This document shows positions 1 through 8,554 of a stretch of DNA of 64,000 nt, one piece after another. Below the pieces are notes generated by a model, which was given only the letters and a program-made list of their open reading frames with translations, searched no databases and was not told the origin of the DNA. Source of the DNA: Gammaproteobacteria bacterium (GTDB lineage: Bacteria > Pseudomonadota > Gammaproteobacteria > Steroidobacterales > GCA-2729495). Made by a program: the position numbers and the translations under genes. The stretch lies in NCBI GenBank assembly GCA_020853135.1, contig JADYZO010000034.1, forward strand, positions 27,413 to 91,412. Direction: 5' to 3'. Numbering within the stretch: the first letter of the stretch is position 1; each line of letters starts with the position of its first letter.

Positions 1-90
1 GTTTAGGGTTTGAATCGCAGATGGATCCCCGGGGGAATCCGTCGACTGCAGCACCGTACCATAACCAAGACCAAACACGGTTGAGTGTTC

Positions 91-792
91 ATGAAGCCTT
101 CCATCCGCGCACTTTTGCTGGCCTCATTGTCCCTGGCACCACTGGGATCATGGGCGGCAGCGATTACCGACTGCCCGGTTACAGCGACGGTCTGCTACCA
201 GTACGATGACAGCCAGGCCGCCCTTGCGCTGCTCGGTGCGCCAACGCGCGTCGGTGACGACATGCGGTTCATGCCCTGGGATTTCTGGGCGCTGTCCGAG
301 GATGGTGCCGGGCCCAGCACCAGCAACACGACCTTCGTGTTCGATCGCGTCTGGACGCCCTCCGGTGCCGGCATCCTGAGCCTGCTGGTGGCGGAGGAAG
401 GCGATTACGAGATCGTGGGCAATGGTTTGGTCAGCGCCCAGCTGGGCCTGACGATCAGCAGCAATGTGCTCTTGACGGATACCATCGCCGCGACGCCGCT
501 GTTCACGGCCAGTGCCGATTCCGGCGGGATGGACCTGTGGAGCCTTTCGGCGTCCGGCTACCCGGTTGCCAGCTTCACCGGACCGGCCAACGATGTGAAG
601 GTATCGATTGCCAATACGCTGACAGCCAGCACGACTGCAGCCGGCCAATACGCATTCATCCACAAGAAATTCATCCTGCAGGCTCAATGGCTGCCCTCGA
701 CCCAGGAGGTGCCGGTGCCGGCAGCCCTCTGGCTGCTGGGATCGGGACTCGGGGTGCTGGGTGTGCTGCGGCGCCGGGCCGTGGGCTGCTGA
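91..792 (+). CDS. secreted protein with VPLPA-CTERM sorting signal, tandem copy 1
   Basis: A protein of 233 residues with a cleavable signal peptide (about residues 1-21, MKPSIRALLL... ending at an Ala-rich site). The C-terminus has VPVPAALWLLGSGLG, then a short hydrophobic stretch and an RRR cluster. This is the VPLPA variant of the PEP-CTERM signal, which in exosortase-containing bacteria directs processing and export to the surface or extracellular matrix. The ATG at 91 is preferred over a GTG at 85 because it begins the signal peptide directly. The next gene downstream is a clear paralogue: both share an ITDC...VCY motif after the signal peptide, TRVGDDM, the FDRVWT segment and IHKKF/IQKKF near the end. 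The molecular function is unknown, and no exosortase gene is seen in this window. Confidence 0.75.
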   Translation: MKPSIRALLLASLSLAPLGSWAAAITDCPVTATVCYQYDDSQAALALLGAPTRVGDDMRFMPWDFWALSEDGAGPSTSNTTFVFDRVWTPSGAGILSLLVAEEGDYEIVGNGLVSAQLGLTISSNVLLTDTIAATPLFTASADSGGMDLWSLSASGYPVASFTGPANDVKVSIANTLTASTTAAGQYAFIHKKFILQAQWLPSTQEVPVPAALWLLGSGLGVLGVLRRRAVGC

Positions 793-848
793 ACGGCGGC
801 AGGATTCGCATAACGACCAGAAAACACGACTGGCGGGGAAGATCGACC

Positions 849-1535
849 ATGAAACTCCAGTATCTGATGGCCGTGACCATGGCGGTGGGCGTGGCCGGCA
901 TGGCCGGCCCGGCCGGCGCAGCGACGATCACCGATTGCGGACCGACGGTCTGCTACCGCTACGACAATGCCCAGACTGCGGTGGCCTGGACCGGCTTGCC
1001 GACGCGGGTCGGCGATGACATGCAGTTCTTCCCGGCGAGCTTCCTTGCCCTGTCCAACGGTACCGGATTCGCCACGGCAGGACCCGCCAATTTCATCTTC
1101 GACCGGGTCTGGACGACGGGCGGGCAGGAAATCGCCTCGCTGGCGGTCAACGAGGAATTCGATTACGAGATCGTCAATGGCGGCAACGTGCGGGCCTCGC
1201 TCTACATGCAGGCGCGCAGCAACCATGTGTCTTCGGACGGCATCAGCCAGCTCTGGAACCTGGCCACCATCAGTGGCGATTCCGGCGGTGCGCAGATCGC
1301 CAGTCTCGGCGGCACGCTGCTGCCCGCGGCGAGCTTCGTCCAGAAGGCGGACGACATGACGGTGTCGATCCAGGACACCCTGCGCGCCTACGCGGCTTCC
1401 GGTCAGCTGGCGTGGATCCAGAAGAAATTCACGCTGGTGACCCAGGTGGTGGTGCCGGTGCCTGCCGCCCTCTGGCTGCTCGGCTCGGGCCTTGGCCTGC
1501 TCGGGGTCGTGCGCCGGCGCCAGTCGGTCCTCTAG
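849..1535 (+). CDS. secreted protein with VPLPA-CTERM sorting signal, tandem copy 2
   Basis: A protein of 228 residues starting at ATG 849, with a GGGGA ribosome site about 9 bases upstream. It has a signal peptide (MKLQYLMAVTMAVGVAG...), a central secreted domain and the C-terminal signal VPVPAALWLLGSGLG followed by a hydrophobic helix and RRR. It is a tandem duplicate of the preceding gene, 56 bases downstream: the two align along their whole length with shared ITDC, VCYRYD/VCYQYD, TRVGDDM, FDRVWT and KKF blocks. The pair of cysteines near the mature N-terminus suggests a disulfide. The motif supports export and exosortase-type anchoring or release; the role itself is unknown. The gene converges on aceE with only 8 bases between stop codons and no obvious terminator hairpin. 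Confidence 0.75.
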   Translation: MKLQYLMAVTMAVGVAGMAGPAGAATITDCGPTVCYRYDNAQTAVAWTGLPTRVGDDMQFFPASFLALSNGTGFATAGPANFIFDRVWTTGGQEIASLAVNEEFDYEIVNGGNVRASLYMQARSNHVSSDGISQLWNLATISGDSGGAQIASLGGTLLPAASFVQKADDMTVSIQDTLRAYAASGQLAWIQKKFTLVTQVVVPVPAALWLLGSGLGLLGVVRRRQSVL

Positions 1536-1543
1536 CCGCCCGT

Positions 1544-4231
1544 TCAGTCCCGCCGGTAACCGGCAGGCCCGGTGAGCGAGGCGTCGGGCTTGGCCGGATC
1601 GATCCCCCAGCGCGCCGCCAGTTCCTTCAGTTCCCGTCGCGACACGGCCCGCCGGCCGGCCAGGGCCGCAGCGGCGGCATGCGCGATGCTTTCCGCGCTC
1701 ACCTCGAAGTGCCGGCGCAGTTCTTCACGTGACTCGCTGAGGCCGAAGCCGTCGGTGCCGAGCACCGTGTAGGGGCCCGGCACCCAGCGGGCGATGGAGA
1801 GCGGCAGCGCCTTCATGTGGTCGCTGGCGGCGACGAACACTCCGGTCTCGTTGCCGAGCAGCGCCTGCACCCAGGGCCTGGCCCCGGTGCCGAGGCGCTG
1901 GTCGCGCTCGGCGCGCAGTGCCTCGCGGCTCAGCTCGTTGTAGCTGGTGACGCTCCACACATCGGTGGCCACGCCCGCGGCCTCCAGCAGCTCGGCGGCC
2001 TTCAGCACCTCGGTCATGATGGCGCCGCTGCCGAACAGATGCGCCTTGCGGCCTCGCGTGACACCGAGGGCGGAGCGCCTGAAGCAGTACATCCCGCGCA
2101 CGATGCCAGCCATTGCCGCGGCCGGGACGGGCGGCATCGGATAGTTCTGGTTGTAGAGGGTGATGTAGTAGAAGACGTCTTCCTGCCGGTCGTACATGCG
2201 CTCGATGCCGTCGCGCACGATGATGGCCAGCTCGCCGGCGAAGGCCGGGTCGTAGCTGCGCATGTTGGCCAGGGTGCCGGCGACCACCTGCGAGTGGCCG
2301 TCCTGGTGCTGCGGCCCCTCGCCGTTGAGCGTGGTACGCCCCGCGGTGCCGCCGAGCAGGAAGCCGCGGCAGAGCATGTCGGCCGCGCTCCAGATCATGT
2401 CGCCGACGCGCTGGAAGCCGAAGATCGAGTAGAAGATGTAGAACGGGATGGTCGGCACGCCGTGCACCGCGTAGGCGGTGCCGGCGGCGAGGAAGGAGGC
2501 CATGGCCCCGGCTTCGCAGATGCCTTCCTGCAGGATCTGCCCATCCCTGGTTTCGCGGTAGGGGCTGAGCGTGGTGCTGTCGACCGGCCGGTATTTCTGG
2601 CCTTCCGAGGAGTAGATGCCCCAGCGGCGGAACAGCGCCTCCAGGCCGAAGGTGCGGGCCTCGTCCGGGACGATGGGAACGATGTACCGGCCGAGCCCTG
2701 GATGGCCGATCAGCTTGCCGAGCATGCGCACGAAGGCCATGGTGGTGGAGAGCGGCCGGTCCGCCGAGCCATCGAGGTGTTCCTGGAAGAAGTCGGGAGC
2801 CGGGGCCTGCAGCGCCGGGCATTGCACCACGCGCCGGGGCCAGGGGCCACCGAGCGCCGCACGGTGCTCGCGCAGGTAGCGCATCTCGGGGCTGTCCTCG
2901 GGCGGGCGGTAGAACGCGGCACGGGCCGCCGCCTCGTCGCCGAGCGGGATGCCGAGCCGGCGGGCGGTCTCGATGCGCTCCTCCGTGGCCAGGTTCTTCT
3001 TCTGGTGCACGACATTGGAGCCTTCGTAGCCCTGCATGCCGTAGCCCTTGATGGTCTTGATGAGGATCGCGGTGGGCCGGTCGGTGGCGCGGCTCGCGCG
3101 CTGGAAGGCCGCGTGGATCTTGCGCTGGTCGTGGCCGCCGCGGCGGATGCAGCGGATCTCCTCGTCGGAGAGCACCGCCATGATCTCGGCCAGCCTGGCG
3201 TCCCCCTCGACCCAGTGTTCGCGCACTTCCTGTCCGCTGGAGACCGAGTACATCTGGTAGTCGCCGTCCACCGCGCGCTCCATGCGCTCCTGGAGGACGC
3301 CATCGCGGTCGATGGCGAAGAGCGGGTCCCATTCGCCGCTCCAGATCACCTTGATGACATCCCAGCCCGCGCCGCGGAAGCTGCGTTCCAGTTCCTGGAT
3401 GATCTTGCCGTTGCCGCGCACCGGGCCGTCGAGCCGCTGCAGGTTGCAGTTGACCACCATCACCAGGTTGTCGAGCCGTTCGCGCGCGGCGATGTTGATG
3501 GTGCCGAGCACCTCGGGCTCGTCCGCTTCGCCATCGCCGATGAACACCCAGACCTTGCCACCGTTGGCCGTCTTCAGGCCGCGGTTCTCCAGGTACCGGG
3601 CGAAGCGCGCCTGGTAGATGCCGCTCGGCGTGGACAGGCCCATGGACGCGCAGGGCAGTTGCCAGAAGCCCGGCATGTTGCGCGGGTGCGGATAGGAGGA
3701 CAGGCCGCCGCCCGGCTGCAGTTCACGGCGGAAGTTGCGCAGCTGCTCCGCCGTGAGCCGGCCCTCGAGGAAGGCGCGGGCGTAGATGCCAGGTGCCGCA
3801 TGGGCCTGGATGGTGACGAGGTCGCCGCCATAGTCGGGCCCGGGGTTGCGGAAGAAGTGGTGGAGGCCCACCTCGAGCATGGTGGCCGCCGAGGCATAGG
3901 TGCCGATGTGCCCGCCCACGCCGGTGCCGCTGTCATAGCCCTGCAGCACCATGGCCATGGCATTCCAGCGCAGGATGTTCTCGATGCGCTCCTCGGTGGC
4001 GATGTCACCCGGGTAGGCCGGCTGCTGGGCCAGCGGGATGGTATTGCGGTATGGGGTGTTGAGCGTGGCGTCCGCGACGACGACGTGCTCGTTGCCGAGG
4101 TAGTCGCGCAGCGCCCGGAAGACCTGCTTGGCCCGCTCGGGACCATCGGCCCGCAGCAGCGACTCCATGGATTCCAGCCACTCGCCGAGCTCCAGGTCCT
4201 GGCTGGAGATATCCCTCTGATGGCTCGCCAT
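1544..4231 (-). CDS. aceE: pyruvate dehydrogenase E1 component (homodimeric type)
   Basis: A protein of 895 residues, close to the usual 887 of enterobacterial AceE. It decarboxylates pyruvate with thiamine diphosphate and passes the acetyl group to the lipoyl domain of E2 in the cytoplasmic pyruvate dehydrogenase complex. The thiamine diphosphate/Mg motif is clear: GDGEADEPE at residues 232-240 and NCNLQRLDGPVRGN at 261-274. The N-terminal region has the conserved HHFFRNP and GHIGTYASAA blocks. The start is ATG 4231, with AGGAG about 8 bases upstream. Unlike most relatives it has no aceF or lpd next to it: it converges on the VPLPA-CTERM pair and diverges from an FMN oxidase gene, so the rest of the complex must lie elsewhere. 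Confidence 0.95.
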   Translation of the reverse strand: MASHQRDISSQDLELGEWLESMESLLRADGPERAKQVFRALRDYLGNEHVVVADATLNTPYRNTIPLAQQPAYPGDIATEERIENILRWNAMAMVLQGYDSGTGVGGHIGTYASAATMLEVGLHHFFRNPGPDYGGDLVTIQAHAAPGIYARAFLEGRLTAEQLRNFRRELQPGGGLSSYPHPRNMPGFWQLPCASMGLSTPSGIYQARFARYLENRGLKTANGGKVWVFIGDGEADEPEVLGTINIAARERLDNLVMVVNCNLQRLDGPVRGNGKIIQELERSFRGAGWDVIKVIWSGEWDPLFAIDRDGVLQERMERAVDGDYQMYSVSSGQEVREHWVEGDARLAEIMAVLSDEEIRCIRRGGHDQRKIHAAFQRASRATDRPTAILIKTIKGYGMQGYEGSNVVHQKKNLATEERIETARRLGIPLGDEAAARAAFYRPPEDSPEMRYLREHRAALGGPWPRRVVQCPALQAPAPDFFQEHLDGSADRPLSTTMAFVRMLGKLIGHPGLGRYIVPIVPDEARTFGLEALFRRWGIYSSEGQKYRPVDSTTLSPYRETRDGQILQEGICEAGAMASFLAAGTAYAVHGVPTIPFYIFYSIFGFQRVGDMIWSAADMLCRGFLLGGTAGRTTLNGEGPQHQDGHSQVVAGTLANMRSYDPAFAGELAIIVRDGIERMYDRQEDVFYYITLYNQNYPMPPVPAAAMAGIVRGMYCFRRSALGVTRGRKAHLFGSGAIMTEVLKAAELLEAAGVATDVWSVTSYNELSREALRAERDQRLGTGARPWVQALLGNETGVFVAASDHMKALPLSIARWVPGPYTVLGTDGFGLSESREELRRHFEVSAESIAHAAAAALAGRRAVSRRELKELAARWGIDPAKPDASLTGPAGYRRD

Positions 4232-4358
4232 TCCTCGTTCTCCTCGCGGGCTGCCCGGCCCCGGGTCCGGATCCGCAGCTGCCGGCCAGCATAGCCGGTT
4301 TCGGTGCGGCCTTCCCAGCGGGGGGCGGACGGATTATCGTGCGGGCGAGGGGACGGTG

Positions 4359-5540
4359 ATGATGATGTCAGACGATGCCCGGCCGGTTGCGCGCCGTGAG
4401 CTGCTGCGCTTCGTGCTGCAGTCCCCGCTGTTGTGGACGGCGGCGGCGCTGGCCCCTGCCGTCGAGGCACGGCCGGAACTGGCGGTTCCGACCGGTGCCG
4501 CGGAGGCACTCGATGTCTTCCAGATGGAGCGGGTGGCGCAGCAGAAGCTCGCCCTGCCCGTCCTCCACTATATCGCCAGTGCTGCGGATGATGGCAAGAC
4601 GCTGCAGGCCAACCGGGATGCCTTCGATGCCTGGGCCATCCGCGTGCGGCGCCTGGTGGACGTCAGCCGCATCGGGCTGGGCACCCGGGTGCTTGGCGAG
4701 ACGCTCGAGTGCCCGGTGATCCTCGCGCCGGTGGGCAACCAGCAGTCGATCCATCCGGATGGCGAACTGGCCACGGCCCGGGCGGCCCGGGCCGCCGGGC
4801 AGCTGATGATCGCCTCCACGGTCACGAACCACAGCGTCGGTGCCATCGCCAGGGCGTCCGGCCCGCTGTGGTTCCAGTTGTATGCATCGCCGGACCACGG
4901 CCTCATGGAGAAGCTGATCCATGACGCGGAGGCTGCCGGCTGCGGTGTCCTGGTGCTGACCGTGGATTCCAATACGCGGGGCAACCGCGAAGGCGAAGCC
5001 TGGTGGGCACGGGTCGCGGGCAGCCGCACGGCACCGCTGCCGCTTGGCAATTTCACCGGTCATTCCGGCCCGCCCCGCGTCGGCGATGCCGCGCTGACCT
5101 GGGATGTCATCGACTGGATCCGCGCGCGGACCCCGCTGAAGCTGGCGCTCAAGGGCATCGTGACCCGGGAGGACGCGGCGCTCGCGGTGGCGCGCGGCGT
5201 GGACGGCCTCATCGTGTCCAATCACGGGGGGCGGCAGGAAGAAAGCCTGCGCTCCACGCTGGCCAGCCTGCCGGAGGTGGTGGAGGCGGCCGCGGGCCGG
5301 ATTCCGGTGCTCGTCGATGGCGGCTTCCGGCGCGGCACCGACGTGTTCAAGGCGCTGGCCCTCGGGGCGAGTGCGATCTGCATCGGGAGGCCCTATCTCT
5401 GGGGCCTGGGCGCCTTCGGCGAGGACGGCGTGGCCCGCGTGCTCACGATCCTGCGCGAGGAGCTGAAGCGCATCATGCAGTTCGCGGGCACCACGTCGCT
5501 GGCGGCGATCAAGCGCTCGTCTCTCGAGAAGGCCGGCTGA
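4359..5540 (+). CDS. FMN-dependent alpha-hydroxyacid oxidase/dehydrogenase with Tat-like leader
   Basis: A protein of 393 residues of the lactate/glycolate oxidase (FMN_dh) family. The TIM-barrel signatures are present: PVILAPVGNQQ, the KGIVTREDA strand with the FMN-binding lysine, SNHGGRQ near residue 287 with the catalytic histidine, VDGGFRRGTDVFKALALGA and IGRPYLWG. The substrate is likely a 2-hydroxyacid such as L-lactate or glycolate; which one cannot be read from the sequence. The N-terminus is unusual: ARRELLRFVLQSPLLWTAAALAP looks like a twin-arginine leader (RR at about 12-13, hydrophobic stretch, Ala-x-Ala), suggesting a folded flavoprotein exported to the periplasm. Several starts are possible (GTG 4356, then three ATG codons in a row); AGGGGA lies just upstream. 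Confidence 0.85.
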   Translation: MMMSDDARPVARRELLRFVLQSPLLWTAAALAPAVEARPELAVPTGAAEALDVFQMERVAQQKLALPVLHYIASAADDGKTLQANRDAFDAWAIRVRRLVDVSRIGLGTRVLGETLECPVILAPVGNQQSIHPDGELATARAARAAGQLMIASTVTNHSVGAIARASGPLWFQLYASPDHGLMEKLIHDAEAAGCGVLVLTVDSNTRGNREGEAWWARVAGSRTAPLPLGNFTGHSGPPRVGDAALTWDVIDWIRARTPLKLALKGIVTREDAALAVARGVDGLIVSNHGGRQEESLRSTLASLPEVVEAAAGRIPVLVDGGFRRGTDVFKALALGASAICIGRPYLWGLGAFGEDGVARVLTILREELKRIMQFAGTTSLAAIKRSSLEKAG

Positions 5541-5614
5541 ATCCCCGCGCAATGCGGTTGTCCAGGGGGCTCTCAGGTTGTGGCTGCCCTCGCGGCGGCG
5601 CTTCAGCGCCCGGA

Positions 5615-5669
5615 GGCGGATACCCCCGAACAAAGCGAATCACGTGGAGCGACTTCGGGGGTATCCGCC
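5615..5669. repeat. perfect 16-bp inverted repeat (REP-like or bidirectional terminator)
   Basis: The left arm GGCGGATACCCCCGAA (5615-5630) and right arm (5654-5669) are exact reverse complements separated by 23 bases. The element lies in the 162-base gap between two convergent genes, the alpha-hydroxyacid oxidase and nadB, where a bidirectional terminator would be useful. There is no T-tract after the stem on either strand, so it looks more like a REP/BIME-type stem-loop, which often sits between convergent genes. No second copy was noticed in this window. Confidence 0.6.
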
Positions 5670-5702
5670 GCAAGGGCGCCCGCGGCGCCGTGCGGCGTTG
5701 CC

Positions 5703-7298
5703 CTACGGAGTCAGTATGGTGTCGCGGGCCCCGGCGTCGGGCAGGGTCTGCGGGTGGTCGCGGTTGAAGTGCAGGCCGCGGCTCTCGTGGCGGGAGAGTG
5801 CACTGCGGATGGTCAGCTCGGCCACCAGCGCCAGGTTGCGCAGTTCCACCAGGTCGTTGGTGATGCGGAAGTTGCCGTAGAACTCGGCGATTTCCTCCTG
5901 CAGCAGCGTCACGCGGTGACGGGCCCGCTCCAGGCGCTTGTTGGTGCGTACGATGCCGACGTAATTCCACATGAAGCGGCGCAGCTCGTCCCAGTTGTGG
6001 GACACGATCACCTGTTCGTCGGGGTCGGTGACGCGGCTCTCGTCCCAGGCCGGCAGCTGGCGGGCCAGCGCGGGGAGCGCAGCCAGGTCCCCCGTGATGC
6101 GCTCGGCCGCCGCTGCACCGAACACCGCGCACTCCAGCAGCGAGTTGCTGGCCAGGCGGTTGGCGCCATGCAGGCCGGTGAAGCTGCACTCGCCGACCGC
6201 GTAGAGCCCGCGCAGGTCGGTGGCGCCGTGCAGGTCGGTCATCACGCCACCGCAGCTGTAGTGGGCGGCGGGGACCACCGGGATCGGCTGGCGGGTGATG
6301 TCGATGCCGAACTCGCGGCAACGGGCGGCGATGTTGGGGAAGTGCGCGAGGATGTCCTCCGCCGGCCGGTGGCTGATGTCCAGCCAGACGTACTCGAAGC
6401 CGCCGCGCTTCATTTCATAGTCGATGGCGCGGGCCACGATGTCGCGCGAGGCCAGCTCCCCGCGGGGATCGTGGTCCTGCATGAAGCGCCGTCCGTCGGG
6501 CAGCAGCAGGCGGCCGCCCTCGCCGCGCACGGCTTCGGAGATGAGGAAGGACTTTGCCTGCGGGTGGTAGAGGCAGGTCGGGTGGAACTGCACGAACTCG
6601 AGGTTGGCCACCCGGCAGCCTGCCCGCCAGGCCATGGCGATGCCATCACCCGTGGAGGTGTCCGGGTTGGTGGTGTAGAGATAGGTCTTGGAGGCGCCGC
6701 CGGTGGCCAGCACCACGGCCCGCGCCGGATGCGTCACCACGCGGCCGCTGCCACGGTCGAGCGCGTACGCGCCGAGGCAGCGGTTCCCCCCATCCGCGCC
6801 AAGCTTGGCGGCGGTGATGAGATCCACGGCGATCTGGTTGCCGAGCAGCGTGATGTTCGCATCGGCGCGGACACGGGCGGCCAGCGCCGCGATGATGGCC
6901 CGGCCGGACATGTCTGCGGCATGGACGATGCGCCGGTGCGAATGCCCGCCCTCGCGGGTGAGATGCAGCGCGGCCCCGTCCCGCGTGTGCGTGAAGCGCA
7001 CGCCCTGGTCCTCGAGCCAGCGTATGCAGGCCGGTGCGCGGCTGGCCACCCACTCGACCGCGTCGCGGTGGCAGAGGCCCGCACCGGCCGTGAGGGTGTC
7101 ATCGACATGCAGGGCGGGGGAATCCCCGGCGCCGATGGCGGCCGCGATGCCGCCCTGGGCGTGGGCGCTCGAGCTCTCCTCCAGGCCCTTCTTGGCCATC
7201 AGGGCGACGCGATACCCGAGGGCGGCCAGGCGCAGCGCAGCCGACATGCCGCCGAGGCCGGCGCCGATGACCAGGACGTCGTGGGACCCGGAGCTCAA
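5703..7298 (-). CDS. nadB: L-aspartate oxidase
   Basis: About 531 residues. It oxidises L-aspartate to iminoaspartate with FAD, the first step of de novo NAD synthesis; the product is used at once by NadA, encoded just upstream. The FAD-binding dinucleotide fold (VIGAGLGGMSAALRLA) starts at about residue 9. Family blocks follow: HAQGGIAAA, the HRRIVHAADMSG region, QFHPTCLYH, RGEGGRLLLPDGRRFM, ASRDIVARAI, GGVMTDLHG and GLYAVGECSFTGLHGANRLASNS. The reading frame is open far upstream inside nadA. The proposed start is TTG 7298, 17 bases after the nadA stop, because it is the last plausible initiator before the FAD fold; no strong ribosome site is visible, so the start is uncertain. nadC is not adjacent. 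Confidence 0.9.
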   Translation of the reverse strand: MSSGSHDVLVIGAGLGGMSAALRLAALGYRVALMAKKGLEESSSAHAQGGIAAAIGAGDSPALHVDDTLTAGAGLCHRDAVEWVASRAPACIRWLEDQGVRFTHTRDGAALHLTREGGHSHRRIVHAADMSGRAIIAALAARVRADANITLLGNQIAVDLITAAKLGADGGNRCLGAYALDRGSGRVVTHPARAVVLATGGASKTYLYTTNPDTSTGDGIAMAWRAGCRVANLEFVQFHPTCLYHPQAKSFLISEAVRGEGGRLLLPDGRRFMQDHDPRGELASRDIVARAIDYEMKRGGFEYVWLDISHRPAEDILAHFPNIAARCREFGIDITRQPIPVVPAAHYSCGGVMTDLHGATDLRGLYAVGECSFTGLHGANRLASNSLLECAVFGAAAAERITGDLAALPALARQLPAWDESRVTDPDEQVIVSHNWDELRRFMWNYVGIVRTNKRLERARHRVTLLQEEIAEFYGNFRITNDLVELRNLALVAELTIRSALSRHESRGLHFNRDHPQTLPDAGARDTILTP

Positions 7299-7315
7299 CG
7301 TGCGCGGGGGCCGCG

Positions 7316-8353
7316 TCAGGCGGTGGCGGTGGTGCGGCCCACGGCCAGCATGCGCTCCATGGAACGCCGGGCACGCTCTGCCACGTCGGGCGCGACGTCG
7401 ATGGCCGGCGCCAGCGTCTGCAGGCTGTGCAGGATGTTCGCCAGCGTGATGCGTTTCATGTGCGGGCAGAGGTTGCAGGGCCGCACGAAATCCACATCGG
7501 GGAACTGCACGGCGACGTTGTCGCTCATGGAACACTCGGTGACGAGTACGACCTGGTCCGGCTGCGCCGTTTCGATGTGGCGGATCATGCCGGAAGTCGA
7601 GCCGACATAGTCGGCCTCGCGCAGCACCTCGGGTGAGCACTCGGGGTGGGCCATGACGTGCACGCCGGGGCGGCTGCGGCGGAATTCGCGGATGTCCTGC
7701 GGCGTGAAACGCTCGTGCACCTCGCAGGTGCCCTCCCAGAGGATGACTTCCACGTCGGTCTGGCTGGCGACGTAGCGGCCGAGGTAGCCGTCGGGGATGA
7801 AGATCACGCGGTCGGTGTCCAGTGACTCGACGACTTTCACCGCATTGGCCGAGGTGCAGCAGATGTCGGCCTCGGCCCTGACGTCGGCATACGCATTGAC
7901 GTAGCAGACCACCGGCACACCCGGATACCGGGCCTTCAGCCGGCGGACATCGGCGCCGGTGATGGAGGCCGCCAGCGAGCAGCCGGCCTCCATGTCCGGC
8001 AGCAGCACCGTTTTCCGCGGGCTCATGATCTTCGCCGTCTCGGCCATGAACCGCACGCCGCACATCACGATCACGTCGGCGTCCGTGCGTGCGCCCTCCT
8101 GGGCGAGTCCCAGCGAGTCGCCGCGGTAGTCGGCAACGCCGTAGTAGATCTCCGGGGTCTGGTAGTTGTGCGCCAGGATCACGGCATTGCGCTGGCGCTT
8201 GAGTTCATTGATCGCGGCGATGAGCGGCGCGTGGACAGGCCACTCGACCCCGGGGATCACGTTGCGGACGCGTTCGTAGATGGCCCGCGTGGCGCGCTCG
8301 ACCTCGGGCGTAAAGGCCAGCCGGCCGCTTCCTGTCGTTGCTTCGGCGCTCAT
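7316..8353 (-). CDS. nadA: quinolinate synthase A
   Basis: A protein of 345 residues that condenses iminoaspartate with dihydroxyacetone phosphate to quinolinate in de novo NAD synthesis. The three cysteines expected to hold the oxygen-sensitive [4Fe-4S] cluster are visible: Cys98 in MCGVRFMAETAKI, about Cys208 in EGTCEVHE, and about Cys296 in CNLCPHMK. Other family blocks are ILAHNYQTPEI, ADYRGDSLGLAQ, DMEAGCSLA, GYLGRYVA and STSGMIRHI. The order nadA then nadB on the same strand with a 17-base gap suggests an operon that channels the unstable iminoaspartate. ATG 8353 is the first in-frame start. The 201 bases upstream separate it from a divergent signalling gene. Confidence 0.95.
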   Translation of the reverse strand: MSAEATTGSGRLAFTPEVERATRAIYERVRNVIPGVEWPVHAPLIAAINELKRQRNAVILAHNYQTPEIYYGVADYRGDSLGLAQEGARTDADVIVMCGVRFMAETAKIMSPRKTVLLPDMEAGCSLAASITGADVRRLKARYPGVPVVCYVNAYADVRAEADICCTSANAVKVVESLDTDRVIFIPDGYLGRYVASQTDVEVILWEGTCEVHERFTPQDIREFRRSRPGVHVMAHPECSPEVLREADYVGSTSGMIRHIETAQPDQVVLVTECSMSDNVAVQFPDVDFVRPCNLCPHMKRITLANILHSLQTLAPAIDVAPDVAERARRSMERMLAVGRTTATA

Positions 8354-8554
8354 CCTTGCCAGAACGCACCCTTGCGGGCGCGAGACTCCCTCGAATGCCC
8401 CGGCCGGGGCGGCCGCGGAGGGGCCATCCTAGTCCCGGCGGGGGGGTGGGTCAACGCAAGCCCCCGGCCCGCCGGCAAACCGCGAGGGCGGTCACGGCGC
8501 CCGGGGTGCCGGGTCGGGCATCCTGTGCGGGAGGCGGGAGCCCCGGGAGTCTTG

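Noticed and set aside
1817-4294. Very long frame on the plus strand opposite aceE (825 codons)
   Set aside because: It is antisense to a clearly identified gene. Long non-coding frames are common in GC-rich DNA, and its residue mix (His/Ala/Gly/Val/Arg-rich, no motifs) is that of a shadow.
8168-8554. Upstream in-frame extension of the GGDEF/EAL gene
   Set aside because: The extension overlaps nadA and has low-complexity, Arg/Gly-rich sequence. ATG 8555 with a CGGGAG site gives a sensible start.
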